A DNA stretch of 64,000 nucleotides from CAYOID01 sp964573115 (GCA_964573115.1 CAZNIP010000003.1:10148-74147); one strand, 5' to 3'; shown: positions 8,696-17,077, numbered from the stretch's first letter. Numbers and translations: made by a program. Notes: generated by a model not told the origin, from the letters alone.

Positions 8696-8994
8696 GAACG
8701 TAACTCCCGGTCTGGCTGAGGGCTGAGCAGGGTGAGGATGCGGTTTTCCAGATCAGGCCTTGACAGTCCTGTCCTGATGGGGATTCGCTCCCTGTTGACA
8801 TAGATGCTGATGCTCTTCCTGGTGTCCAGCCCCCTGGCCTGGTCAGACTCAGGAGAGAGGATCTCCAGGCAGACCGAGTCCGGATGGGCGGCAGCGACCT
8901 CCCGGGCCACTTCCAGGGCCCGATCGCAGCTGGCTCAGGTGAATCCCGAGTGGGACCTGCGGATGACCGTGAGGGTGACCGGAACGTTTGTCAT
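8692..8994 (-). CDS. probable selenoprotein, thioredoxin-like U-x-x-C protein
   Basis: A 100-codon reading frame with one in-frame TGA at codon 20 (8935-8937). If TGA is read as selenocysteine, residues 17-24 are GFTUASCD, placing a U-x-x-C redox motif after a beta strand (VTLTVIRR) and before an amphipathic helix (DRALEVAREVAA), as in thioredoxin/glutaredoxin folds. A later SISIYVNRERIP strand fits the fold. The ATG at 8994 overlaps the photolyase stop in ATGA and the stop overlaps the HAD ATG, so the complete frame is needed to keep the 4-bp coupling seen throughout the operon. Just after the TGA a GC-rich hairpin (8903-8922) sits where a bacterial SECIS belongs. A truncated 72-residue protein starting at the GTG at 8910 is the alternative, but it lacks the redox centre. 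Confidence 0.75.
8903..8922 (-). promoter_or_regulatory. SECIS-like hairpin after in-frame TGA
   Basis: On the minus strand CGGGCC and GGCCCG pair over 6 bp around CUGGAAGU, with the loop beginning 19 nt after the UGA at 8935-8937. Distance and size fit bacterial SECIS elements. In the simple fold the first loop G is the third base; an extra U-G pair would leave a GGAA loop with G first. Confidence 0.6.
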
Positions 8995-10532
8995 GAAGTC
9001 CCCTCCAGGGTCGGATCGGATTTGATGACCTCAGCCCGATGCAGAATGGCCTTTTTGTCCCTGGAGGTCAAACGGTCCCAGGCCTTGAGGATCAGGCCCA
9101 TTCTGGGAATGCGCTGGAGGCGCTTCAGATGTCTGGAGATGAAATCCCAGTACAGGGCGTTGAAGGGGCAGCCATCGACTCCAGCCCTGGATTTGGGGTC
9201 AAAGCGGCACTGGGTGCAGTAGTCGCTCATTTTTGAGATGTAATTGGCCGAAGCGGCATAGGGTTTGGAAGCCAGGAGCCCGCCGTCGGCGAACTGGCTC
9301 ATCCCTCTGGTGTTGGGCATCTCCACCCACTGCAGGGCGTCGATGTAGATGCCGAGGTACCAGGCGTCGACCTGGTCCGGATGGACCCCGGCCAGCATGG
9401 CAAAGTTCCCGGTGACCATGAGACGCTGAATGTGATGAGCGTAGGCTCTGTCCAGGGACTGACCGATGCACTCCTGCAGGCAGCGCATCCGGGTCTGGCC
9501 TGTCCAGTAGAAGTCCGGCAGATCGGCCTGATGGTCGAAGAAGTTCAGGGACTCGTATCCGGGCATTTCGGCCCAGTAGATGCCGCGGATGAATTCTCTC
9601 CAGCCCATGATCTGGCGGATGAAGCCTTCGACGTTGTTCAGCCCGACCCGGCCTGGAGAGGCATCCCAGGCCTGCAGGACGGCCTGGATGACCTCCATGG
9701 GCTTGAGCATCTTCGTGTTCAGGGCAAAGGAGAGTCTGGAGTGGAAGAGGCTCCAGCTGCTGACGGCCATGGCGTCTTCAAAGCTCCCGAAGTTCGGCAG
9801 GATCTCCGAGACGAAGCGGTTGAGGAGCTCCCTGCCCTGGGAGGGCGTCACCGGCCAGATGAAATGGTTCGGGTCCACGGTGCCCATGGTCCTGACCCCG
9901 ACTCGGCTGAGCATGGACACGATGTCGGAGACGTCGTTGTCAAAGACCGCCTGCTCGGGAAGCTCGACTGATCCGTCATAGGGGCGGCGGTTTTCGTGGT
10001 CGAAGTTCCATTTCCCCCCAACAGGCCTGCCGCCTGACATCAGGATGGAGTGCCGGGCCCGCATGGACCGGTAGAACGACTCCATGCGGTACTGCTTTTT
10101 GGCGGCAAAAAAGGCTTTGACCTCGTCCCTGGTGGTCAGGAAGTGCTCTGTGTCCGAAACTGACCAGGGGATGTCCAGAGACCGGCCAAGCTCTGCGAGT
10201 TCCTGGTCAAGGTGATAGTCGTCCGGGAGGAGGTACTCGAATCGAGTGGCCGACTGGCTGGCGGCCAATTGCTGCATGTTGGCCGAAAAGGTCTGCAGAT
10301 TGTCCCTGTCGTCGAGGGTGATGTAGACCACGCGGTGCCCCCCGTTTTCCAGGGAGCGGGCAAAGGCCCGCATGGCCGCAAAAAAACCGGCGATTTTCTG
10401 GATGTGCTGGACCACCCGGTCGGTTTCCTGGAGGACCTCCATGAACACATAGATCACCCCGGGATCCACCTCCTGAAACCAGGAATGGGCAGGATTGAGC
10501 TGATCTCCGAGAACGAGACGCAAGGTTGGCAT
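8991..10532 (-). CDS. cryptochrome/photolyase-related FeS protein (DPRP family)
   Basis: A 513-residue member of the deoxyribodipyrimidine photolyase-related protein family, the bacterial FeS-containing cryptochrome/(6-4)-photolyase group. The N-terminus TLRLVLGDQLN is the family hallmark. A C-terminal cysteine set (YCTQC near residue 440, then DGCPFN) fits the [4Fe-4S] site of this group, with a third cysteine expected earlier. Members bind FAD and repair UV lesions or sense light. This is the first gene of an operon with a selenoprotein-like redox protein, a HAD phosphatase and a methyltransferase. Its stop overlaps the next ATG. Confidence 0.88.
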   Translation of the reverse strand: MPTLRLVLGDQLNPAHSWFQEVDPGVIYVFMEVLQETDRVVQHIQKIAGFFAAMRAFARSLENGGHRVVYITLDDRDNLQTFSANMQQLAASQSATRFEYLLPDDYHLDQELAELGRSLDIPWSVSDTEHFLTTRDEVKAFFAAKKQYRMESFYRSMRARHSILMSGGRPVGGKWNFDHENRRPYDGSVELPEQAVFDNDVSDIVSMLSRVGVRTMGTVDPNHFIWPVTPSQGRELLNRFVSEILPNFGSFEDAMAVSSWSLFHSRLSFALNTKMLKPMEVIQAVLQAWDASPGRVGLNNVEGFIRQIMGWREFIRGIYWAEMPGYESLNFFDHQADLPDFYWTGQTRMRCLQECIGQSLDRAYAHHIQRLMVTGNFAMLAGVHPDQVDAWYLGIYIDALQWVEMPNTRGMSQFADGGLLASKPYAASANYISKMSDYCTQCRFDPKSRAGVDGCPFNALYWDFISRHLKRLQRIPRMGLILKAWDRLTSRDKKAILHRAEVIKSDPTLEGTS

Positions 10533-10591
10533 GGGCGTTCACTCCAGGGGAAGGGGGTCGAAGGTCAATGAGCACAGATCGTTCATCTGTT

Positions 10592-10618
10592 CCCGGCACG
10601 GCGGAAGACCGTGCCGGG
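10592..10618. repeat. hairpin between divergent photolyase and HMG-CoA lyase genes
   Basis: CCCGGCACGG and CCGTGCCGGG pair over 10 bp with a 7-nt loop. It sits just upstream of the -35 box at 10627 and could be an operator or a weak terminator. Confidence 0.4.
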
Positions 10619-10626
10619 CTGATGCG

Positions 10627-10655
10627 TTGACAAGGACAATCCGCGTCTCTATCCT
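10627..10655 (+). promoter_or_regulatory. sigma-70 promoter for HMG-CoA lyase-like gene
   Basis: TTGACA (10627-10632), a 17-nt spacer and TATCCT (10650-10655). Transcription would start near 10662 and leave a leader of about 16 nt containing the AGGAG ribosome site. Confidence 0.55.
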
Positions 10656-10677
10656 GGGACAGGAGAATGTCAGGACC

Positions 10678-11640
10678 ATGATGGAGCTGCCGGAGCGCGT
10701 TGAACTGATTGAAGTCGGTCCCAGGGACGGCTTTCAGTTCGAAAAAACATTCATTCCCACCCGGGTCAAGCAGGAGATCGTCACCTGCCTGGCCAAGGCA
10801 GGGCTTGGGGAGATCCAGGTTGCCTCATTCGTCCATCCCGGCAAGGTTCCTCAGATGGCTGATGCTGAGGATCTTCTCCTCTCCCTCCCAGAAAGTCAAA
10901 GCACTGTCTACACCGCCCTGGTCCTCAATTCCAGAGGTCTCGACCGGGCTTTGTCATCGGGGTTGAGCAGGGTCGAGATCTCTGTCTCGGTCAGCGACAC
11001 CCATTCCAGAAAGAACGCCGGAACATCCAGAGACAATGCCCTGGAACAGGGCGTGAAGATGGTCGAGCGGGCCAGGGCCGCCGGACTGACCGTGCGCGGC
11101 AGCCTGCAGTGCGCCTTCGGCTGCGTGTATGAAGGCCGGGTCCCCGAGAGCACGGTCGTTGAGAGCACGGCCCGCCTGATCGGTGCAGGGGCGAACTGGC
11201 TGGCCCTGTCGGACACCAACGGCATGGCCGATCCTCTTCTGGTCGCTGGGCTGGTTTCCAGAGTCCGTCCGCATCTCAGCCTGAGCCAGCTGATTCTTCA
11301 CCTCCACGATACCAGGGGGCTTGGGCTGGTCAACCTGATGGCCGGCCTGCAGTCCGGGGTGACCAGGTTCGACACGGCTCTTGGAGGCATGGGCGGATGC
11401 CCGTTCGCCCCCGGGGCTGCCGGGAACATTGCCACCGAAGACACCCTCTATCTGCTGCAGCGGTTGAACATCGCCACCGGGGTTCGCCTTCCAGACGTCG
11501 TGACCTGCACTGAGCGGATGGAGAGCTTTCTGGGCAAGACGCTTCCCGCCATGATCAGGGCGAGGCATCTCGGTCCCGCCTTGGGGACCTCTGACAGGGG
11601 ATCTGTCTTCACCCCTCCGGAGGGCAGTGGGCGGGCGTGA
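10678..11640 (+). CDS. hydroxymethylglutaryl-CoA lyase-like protein (copy 1)
   Basis: A 320-residue DRE-TIM metallolyase. The N-terminal VELIEVGPRDGFQFE motif supplies the metal/catalytic RD residues, LHLHDTRGLGL holds the metal-binding histidines, and GMGGCPFAPGAAGN carries the catalytic-loop cysteine of HMG-CoA lyases. The enzyme would split HMG-CoA into acetyl-CoA and acetoacetate. AGGAG (10661-10665) precedes the ATG at 10678. It has its own promoter and is separated from the other acyl-CoA genes by the minus-strand regulator. Of the three homologues here it looks most like a canonical HMG-CoA lyase. Confidence 0.85.
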   Translation: MMELPERVELIEVGPRDGFQFEKTFIPTRVKQEIVTCLAKAGLGEIQVASFVHPGKVPQMADAEDLLLSLPESQSTVYTALVLNSRGLDRALSSGLSRVEISVSVSDTHSRKNAGTSRDNALEQGVKMVERARAAGLTVRGSLQCAFGCVYEGRVPESTVVESTARLIGAGANWLALSDTNGMADPLLVAGLVSRVRPHLSLSQLILHLHDTRGLGLVNLMAGLQSGVTRFDTALGGMGGCPFAPGAAGNIATEDTLYLLQRLNIATGVRLPDVVTCTERMESFLGKTLPAMIRARHLGPALGTSDRGSVFTPPEGSGRA

Positions 11641-11783
11641 GCGTGTAACCACCCGCTCGATGACTCACTCAAGCCTACAGGGATCACAGGGTGAACTGCG
11701 CGGCGAAGAAGAGATGCTCGAACCCTTGGCTGCCGTAAGGCGGTGTGATCGGGCTCTTGACCATCGCCATGGGCGGGGCCAGC

Positions 11784-11821
11784 CGGCAGGGCGATTGTCC
11801 GGCAGGATAAGCGCCCTGCCG
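11784..11821. repeat. inverted repeat in the 11641-11899 intergenic region
   Basis: CGGCAGGGCG and CGCCCTGCCG pair over 10 bp with an 18-nt loop, between the convergent lyase and regulator genes. It may act as a terminator but has no T-run. I see nothing else in this 259-bp gap. Confidence 0.35.
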
Positions 11822-11899
11822 CTCCCAGCCCTGTGTTCACGGTGCGCTCTGTGGTGGACCTTCTTGCTCTTCCCCCTCCGTTTCAGCTGAGTGCCGAGC

Positions 11900-13321
11900 T
11901 CAGGACAGCAACCCGTGCTTCTGCAGTTTCTGGTAGAACGCTCTCCGGCTCAGACCGAGCATGTTCATGGCCTGGGTGCGAGTCGCGCATCTGTCCATGA
12001 CCACCTGGAGCAGGTCCCTTTCAAAGGCGTTCATGACCTCTTTGTACAAGGATGGCTGAGCTGACGGCCTCAAGTTCCGGGCATGCATCGGGAGTTTGCT
12101 CTGCAGGGACGCCTGGGTCTGTGAGAGGAGCAGATAATGGGGCAGGTCCCCGGGGGTGATGGTGGCCGTGTCCGCCATGTTCACGGCATATTCGACCACG
12201 CTTCTGAGCTCCCGGACGTTGCCGGGCCAGTCGTGCCTGGAGAGAATGTCCACAGCCTTCTGGCTGAATCGTGTTGCCTTGTTGTAGTGGCGGCAAAAGA
12301 TCTCCAGGAGGTGGGCCACCAGCAGCCTGAGGTCGTCACCCCTCTCCCGCAGTGGCGGAAGGCGGACGATCATGGTGTTCAGCCGGTAATAGAGGTCTTC
12401 CCGAAACCGGCCGTCAAGGACCATTGCTTCGAGATTCTTGTTCGTTGCACTCAAGAGACGAATGTCTGCCGGAATGTGCTTTTCCCCGCCCACCCTGCGA
12501 AAGCTCTTCTCTTCAAGGACACGCAGGATTTTGGCCTGGGTGTTCAACTCCAGGTCCCCGATTTCGTCAAAGAACAATGTTCCCTGATGGGCCTGGTCAA
12601 AAAGACCCTTTTTCCCCTGTCTCCTGGCCCCGGTGAAGGTCCCGGATTCGTAGCCGAACAACTCGGATTCGATGAGCGTATTTGGAATTGCGGCGCAGTT
12701 GATGGGGACGAACTCATGGCGGCGCCTCGAGCTCGATTCATGGATGGCCCTGACGAGCAACTCCTTGCCCACGCCGCTCTCCCCGACGATCAAGGCCGGA
12801 AAATCTCCCATGCTGGCCTTGTAGGCCAGAAAAAGGGCCTGCTTGAAGCTTCGATCCTCGCCGATCAAGCGTGTGAAGGGGGCGGGAAGCCCTGTATTGA
12901 GCGCATGTCTGGAATCGAGATAGGCCTGGACAGAGGTCCTGGAGGACTGGCCCCAGAACGGGTGATCCTGGGGCGCGTAGACCGTCAAGGCCCCTTTGAC
13001 CTGATCCTGGTCGGGAAGCAGGTAGACATTGTCGGCCATGCCCTCAAGGGCTGGTTGGGACCTCTCTCTTGGGGTGTGCGACGTCCCGTTTCCCAGGGCC
13101 CTTTCGGTCGGAGAGCCCGGCAGGAGGGAGGAGAGTTTCTGGAGGAGCAGTTTTTCCAGTGGAATGCCGGACAAGTTCGAAAAAGAGGTGTTGGCAAAAA
13201 TAACGGTGGTGTCCTGGAGGGTGACGACCACACCTTCCCGGAGGCCCTTGAGGACATGCTGAACGCGTTCGTTCAGCCCGAGTTCCTGCAGCACCCTGGC
13301 GGGATCGTTGTGTCCCTGCAT
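11900..13321 (-). CDS. sigma-54-dependent transcriptional activator with PAS domain
   Basis: A 473-residue enhancer-binding protein. A PAS-like sensory region (about residues 15-120) precedes an AAA+ domain with Walker A GESGVGKE (180-187), a GTFTGA sigma-54 contact loop (227-232, a variant of GAFTGA) and the Walker B segment TLFFDE. A Fis-type helix-turn-helix ends the protein. The ATG at 13321 is preferred because AAAAGGGG lies 5 nt upstream; two earlier ATGs lack ribosome sites. No phosphoreceiver domain is present, so the signal is probably a ligand bound by the PAS domain. It is divergent from a strong -24/-12 promoter at 13477, its likely target. Confidence 0.92.
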   Translation of the reverse strand: MQGHNDPARVLQELGLNERVQHVLKGLREGVVVTLQDTTVIFANTSFSNLSGIPLEKLLLQKLSSLLPGSPTERALGNGTSHTPRERSQPALEGMADNVYLLPDQDQVKGALTVYAPQDHPFWGQSSRTSVQAYLDSRHALNTGLPAPFTRLIGEDRSFKQALFLAYKASMGDFPALIVGESGVGKELLVRAIHESSSRRRHEFVPINCAAIPNTLIESELFGYESGTFTGARRQGKKGLFDQAHQGTLFFDEIGDLELNTQAKILRVLEEKSFRRVGGEKHIPADIRLLSATNKNLEAMVLDGRFREDLYYRLNTMIVRLPPLRERGDDLRLLVAHLLEIFCRHYNKATRFSQKAVDILSRHDWPGNVRELRSVVEYAVNMADTATITPGDLPHYLLLSQTQASLQSKLPMHARNLRPSAQPSLYKEVMNAFERDLLQVVMDRCATRTQAMNMLGLSRRAFYQKLQKHGLLS

Positions 13322-13476
13322 CCGGTCCCCTTTTGAGAAGGAGGTGATGGTCATGTTCACGAGGGCCCAGTCATTCTGCTCTCTCAGCCAGCCCATCGCA
13401 TGATCTGTGCAGAAAAGTATACACGAGTTGGACGGTCATAATCAAGCCTGCAGGGCTCTCCCCTGGTTTCAAAGGT

Positions 13477-13493
13477 CTGGCATGTTCATTGCT
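13477..13493 (+). promoter_or_regulatory. sigma-54 (-24/-12) promoter of the acyl-CoA operon
   Basis: CTGGCATGTTCATTGCT matches the sigma-54 consensus YTGGCAYRNNNNTTGCW at every defined position, with GG at 13479-13480 and GC at 13491-13492. Transcription would start near 13504 and run into the lyase/dehydrogenase genes. The divergent sigma-54 activator gene starts 155 bp away. Confidence 0.8.
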
Positions 13494-13692
13494 CAGTGAC
13501 CACTGTTTTGAAAACACCTTTCAGGCCCGTGGAGAGGGATTGCTGGCAAGGATGGTTCTGCGGGTCAGGGAACACGGTTTCAAACTGTTCATGTGGAGTC
13601 GTGCAGGGAGGTGGAGTGAAATGGCTCAGCGCTTTGATGTCGGGACGACCAGAATCGGGGATATTGTCGACTCCAATGCCAGGGTGCTGCAG

Positions 13693-13785
13693 GACCACTA
13701 TTTTGTTGAAGAATTTCCGACAACGGCCAGCGGCAAGATTCAGAAGTACAGGCTCCGGGAACAGGCGGCCGAGGATCTCGCCTGA
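13693..13785 (+). pseudogene. C-terminal remnant of an acyl-CoA synthetase
   Basis: The frame ending at 13785 reads VEEFPTTASGKIQKYRLREQ, the C-terminal motif of AMP-forming acyl-CoA synthetases, whose lysine in GKIQK is catalytic for adenylation. Only about 30 residues are recognisable; the open frame extends back to 13489, but that part does not resemble the family. It lies directly behind the sigma-54 promoter and before the second lyase gene. I read it as the end of a deleted acyl-CoA ligase gene that once opened the operon. Confidence 0.65.
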
Positions 13786-13885
13786 TCACCCATGTGTATC
13801 AAAAAGGAAACAAAATCTTTTTTTGTGCACAAAGGGAAACAAAGTCATTGGTCAGGGTCTGGCAGGTCAGACTGAAGGGCATGTC

Positions 13886-14863
13886 GTGGAAGCGCACATT
13901 GAAGTGATTGAAATCGGACCCCGAAAGGGGGTTCAGTATCATCCGCGGACCATCCCGGCCTCGAAAAAGGTCAAGCTGGTTCGAATGCTCTTTGATGCCG
14001 GCTTTGACCGGATCGAGGTGACGTCTTTTGTGCACCCCAAGGTCGTACCCCAGATGAAGGACGCCATTGAAGTCATGCAGGGCATTCAGGATGTGCATCG
14101 AAGGCCTGAAAGAGAGACAGCCAGCCAGGTGCTCGTTCCCAATGAGACTGGATGCCGTGAGGCCATCGCCTCCAGAGCGGATGAGATCGTGGTCTGGATC
14201 TTTCTCACGGACGAGCTCAATCAGATCACCCACAATCGCAGCAGGGCCGAAACGCTGAAAGAGATCAACACGATCATTGGGATAGCCCAGACGAATCGGA
14301 TCCCTGTCAGTGCCTATATTGGCGGTGCTTTCGGCTATCCTGGCATGGACTCGCTCCACTACGATGACGTCAAGGGCATGGTCGACAAGCTCCTGCACCT
14401 GGGAATCCGTCAGGTCTGCCTCAACGACGAGTTCTGCATTGCCAACCCGCGGATGATGCAGGACTACTTCAGGACGTATCTTCGGGACATCGATCGGTCC
14501 AGGCTGGCCGTCCACTTCCATGACAATCTGGGACTGGGCCTGGCCAATGCCTTTGCCGCCTACGAAGAAGGAGTGCGGACCTTCAAGACCAGCCTCGGCG
14601 GGGCGGGCATCCACTCCGACCTCAAGCTGGCATCAAAGGGGAAGGCCTTCAACCAGACGCAATCGCCGAACATCCCCACGGAGGATTTAGTGTATGTGTT
14701 CGAAAAAATGGGTGTCTCAACTGGAATCGATGTTGACCGCCTCATCGAATGCGGCCGCACGATGGAGGACATTCTGGAATCAAGACAGGCTAGCCGGGTT
14801 CTGGCCAGAGGGCTTTCACAGAGGACCCTGAAGCAGGCGGCCAGATTGACTGAGATCGCCTGA
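13886..14863 (+). CDS. hydroxymethylglutaryl-CoA lyase-like protein (copy 2)
   Basis: A 325-residue DRE-TIM metallolyase with IEVIEIGPRKGVQYH at the N-terminus. The usual RDG of HMG-CoA lyase is RKG here, so the catalytic aspartate position is changed. FHDNLGLGLAN keeps the metal-binding histidine region, and GGAGIHSDLKLASKG replaces the cysteine-containing loop of true HMG-CoA lyases. It therefore may act on a different acyl-CoA. A GTG start at 13886 is preceded by AAGGG at 13874-13878; the open frame runs further upstream without homology. It lies downstream of the sigma-54 promoter. Confidence 0.75.
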   Translation: MEAHIEVIEIGPRKGVQYHPRTIPASKKVKLVRMLFDAGFDRIEVTSFVHPKVVPQMKDAIEVMQGIQDVHRRPERETASQVLVPNETGCREAIASRADEIVVWIFLTDELNQITHNRSRAETLKEINTIIGIAQTNRIPVSAYIGGAFGYPGMDSLHYDDVKGMVDKLLHLGIRQVCLNDEFCIANPRMMQDYFRTYLRDIDRSRLAVHFHDNLGLGLANAFAAYEEGVRTFKTSLGGAGIHSDLKLASKGKAFNQTQSPNIPTEDLVYVFEKMGVSTGIDVDRLIECGRTMEDILESRQASRVLARGLSQRTLKQAARLTEIA

Positions 14864-15002
14864 GGATTCGTCTGCACCATGCACGGTCAGGCACGGTGCG
14901 GGCCCTGGGCCGCTCTGTGTGTCGTGGTCCTCTGGGCTTGTCTCCAGGTGCCGTGAACACGGCCCGAGCTGTCACGATGTGGAGTCTTTTCAAGGAGGGC
15001 GT

Positions 15003-16151
15003 ATGGAGTTTGATTTGAGCAAAGAACAGGAAATGATCCGCAAGGAAGTCCGCAAGTTCGCCAGAAGCGAAATCGCTCCTGTGGCGCTTGATCTGGACGA
15101 GAAAGAGGAGTTCTCCCCGGAATTGACCCGCAAGATGGGTGAAATCGGTCTCTTCGGGATGTTTGTCTCTGAAAAGTACGATGGACAGGGCATGGACTAC
15201 CTGTCCTACATCATCGCCGTGGAAGAGCTGGCCAGGGTTGATGGGTCGCAGGCCGCAACCGTGGCAGCCGGGAATTCGCTGGGGATCGGCCCCCTCTACT
15301 ACTATGGCACCGAGGAGCAGAAGCAGAAATATCTGCCCCCGCTCTGCCGGGGGGAGGCCTTGTGGGGCTTTGGCCTCACCGAGCCCACAGCCGGTTCCGA
15401 TGCCGGGGGGAGTCAGACCACGGCTGTGCAGGAGGGCGACGAATGGGTGATCAATGGCTCGAAGATCTTCATCACCAATGCGGCCTGCGAGATGACGCTG
15501 GGGGTCACGGTCCAGGCGGTGACCGGGACCAGGCCCAGCGGAAAACCCGAGTACACCTGCTTTATCGTTGAAAGCGGGACCCCGGGATTCAAGGCCGTGC
15601 CGATGCACAAGAAAATGATGTGGCGATCGTCAAACACCGGGGAGCTCTACTTCGACAAGGTCCGGGTCCCAAAGGAGAACATGCTCGGGCAGAAAGGGGA
15701 TGGCTTCCATCAGATGCTCGAAACACTGGATGGTGGACGGCTGTCCATTGGGGCCATGGGCCTGGGAGGGGCTCAGGGGGCGTTCGACCTGGCCTTGAAG
15801 TACGCCAAAGAGCGGGAGCAGTTTGGACAACCCATCGGCAAGTTTCAGGCCGTGGCCTTCAAGCTGGCCGACAGCGCCACTGAGATCGAATGCGGGCGGA
15901 ATCTGCTCTACAAGGCGTGCTGGCTGCGGAACAACAACAGGGCCTTCGCCAAAGAGGCCGCTATGGCCAAACTCTACTGCTCAGAGCTCATGGGCAGGGT
16001 CGCGGATCGATCCGTTCAGATCCACGGCGGATACGGGCTGATGAAGGAATACGATGTGGAGCGTTTCTACCGGGACCAGAAGCTCCTGGACATCGGCGAA
16101 GGGACCTCAGAGATTCAACGCCTGGTGATTTCCAGGTATATCGGGTGCTGA
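15003..16151 (+). CDS. acyl-CoA dehydrogenase (isovaleryl-CoA type likely)
   Basis: A 382-residue FAD-dependent acyl-CoA dehydrogenase. Visible marks are GFGLTEPTAGSDAGG (FAD/substrate region), the RxQFGQPIGKFQAV segment, and the C-terminal IHGGYGLMKEYDVERFYRD followed by EGTSEIQRL. AAGGAGGG lies just before the ATG. Because 3-methylglutaconyl-CoA hydratase, carboxyltransferase and HMG-CoA lyase genes flank it, the likely substrate is isovaleryl-CoA, converted to 3-methylcrotonyl-CoA. Electrons would leave through ETF, which is not encoded here. Confidence 0.92.
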   Translation: MEFDLSKEQEMIRKEVRKFARSEIAPVALDLDEKEEFSPELTRKMGEIGLFGMFVSEKYDGQGMDYLSYIIAVEELARVDGSQAATVAAGNSLGIGPLYYYGTEEQKQKYLPPLCRGEALWGFGLTEPTAGSDAGGSQTTAVQEGDEWVINGSKIFITNAACEMTLGVTVQAVTGTRPSGKPEYTCFIVESGTPGFKAVPMHKKMMWRSSNTGELYFDKVRVPKENMLGQKGDGFHQMLETLDGGRLSIGAMGLGGAQGAFDLALKYAKEREQFGQPIGKFQAVAFKLADSATEIECGRNLLYKACWLRNNNRAFAKEAAMAKLYCSELMGRVADRSVQIHGGYGLMKEYDVERFYRDQKLLDIGEGTSEIQRLVISRYIGC

Positions 16152-16157
16152 AAGGCG

Positions 16158-16185
16158 GAAGGTCGATGGTTGAGGGTGGACGGCA
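16158..16185 (+). repeat. modular intergenic repeat, fragment (copy R1)
   Basis: GGTCGATGGTTGAGGGTGGA matches the first block of the dispersed repeat described at 42882-43025. Only this block is present, directly after the acyl-CoA dehydrogenase stop. Confidence 0.55.
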
Positions 16186-16283
16186 ACAAGAAACCGTCTG
16201 TGTCAGCCCTGAACGGGACTCAGCCTGGCGTTCAACAAAGCCGTCAGATGGACAGGGTTTCACTGGCAAACATGGAGGGCAGG

Positions 16284-17066
16284 ATGGACAACGAACTGAT
16301 CACGATTCAGGAAGAGTCAGGCGTGGCCACGCTCACCCTGAACCGCCCCCAGGTCATGAACTCCTTCAACTTCGCCCTGCTCAGGGCCATGGAGAGCATC
16401 ATCGCCGAGCTCCGCTTTCGAAAGGACATCCGGGTGGTCATCATCACCGGGGCAGGAGACAGGGCCTTCTGCGCCGGGGCGGACCTCAAGGAGCGGGCCA
16501 CGCTGAGTCAGGTCCAGGTCCAGGAGTTCATTCACACCATCAGGAATCTCTTCACCAGCATCGAAAACCTGAACAAACCCGTCTTGGCCGCTGTCAACGG
16601 TGTGGCCCTGGGCGGGGGGACCGAACTGGCCCTGGCCTGCGACATCAGGCTGGCCGCGGAATCGGCCAGCATGGGCCTGACTGAGACCAGACTGGCCATC
16701 ATCCCCGGGGCTGGTGGGACCCAGAGACTGCCCAGGCTGGTCGGCCGGAGCAAGGCCAAGGAGCTCATTTTCACCGGTCAACGGATCAGTGCCCGGGAGG
16801 CCCTGGACATCGGCCTGGTCAATCAGGTCTGTCCCGGGACCGAGCTTCTGCAGGCCTGCCGGGACATGGCGGCCCAGATCTGTGAAAGCGGCCCTTTGGC
16901 TGTTGAACAGGCCAAGTACGCCATCAACAATGGCCTGGAAAGCGACATGGCCACTGGTCTGGCCATTGAGTCCAATGCCTATTGGCTGCTCATTCCCACT
17001 GAGGATCGACTGGAAGGCCTGGCAGCGTTCAAGGAGAAGCGGAAACCGGTCTACAAGGGCCAATAG
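16284..17066 (+). CDS. enoyl-CoA hydratase, 3-methylglutaconyl-CoA hydratase type
   Basis: A 260-residue crotonase. The oxyanion-hole segment FCAGADLKERA, the GVALGGGTELALACDIR segment and the ETRLAIIPGAGGTQRLPR block strongly resemble mammalian AUH, the 3-methylglutaconyl-CoA hydratase, including the C-terminal DRLEGLAAFKEKRKP. The glutamates of GTELAL and TETRLAI are the expected acid/base pair. It would interconvert 3-methylglutaconyl-CoA and HMG-CoA. GGAGGG lies upstream of the ATG at 16284. The product of this step feeds the HMG-CoA lyases in the same cluster. Confidence 0.88.
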   Translation: MDNELITIQEESGVATLTLNRPQVMNSFNFALLRAMESIIAELRFRKDIRVVIITGAGDRAFCAGADLKERATLSQVQVQEFIHTIRNLFTSIENLNKPVLAAVNGVALGGGTELALACDIRLAAESASMGLTETRLAIIPGAGGTQRLPRLVGRSKAKELIFTGQRISAREALDIGLVNQVCPGTELLQACRDMAAQICESGPLAVEQAKYAINNGLESDMATGLAIESNAYWLLIPTEDRLEGLAAFKEKRKPVYKGQ

Positions 17067-17077
17067 GAGAAGGTGGG

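Noticed and set aside
12137..13336. 399-codon plus-strand open frame
   Set aside because: Antisense to the sigma-54 activator, with no recognisable domain.
13496..13885. N-terminal extension of the second lyase gene
   Set aside because: No homology before the GTG at 13886, which has its own ribosome site; the region overlaps the acyl-CoA synthetase remnant in another frame.
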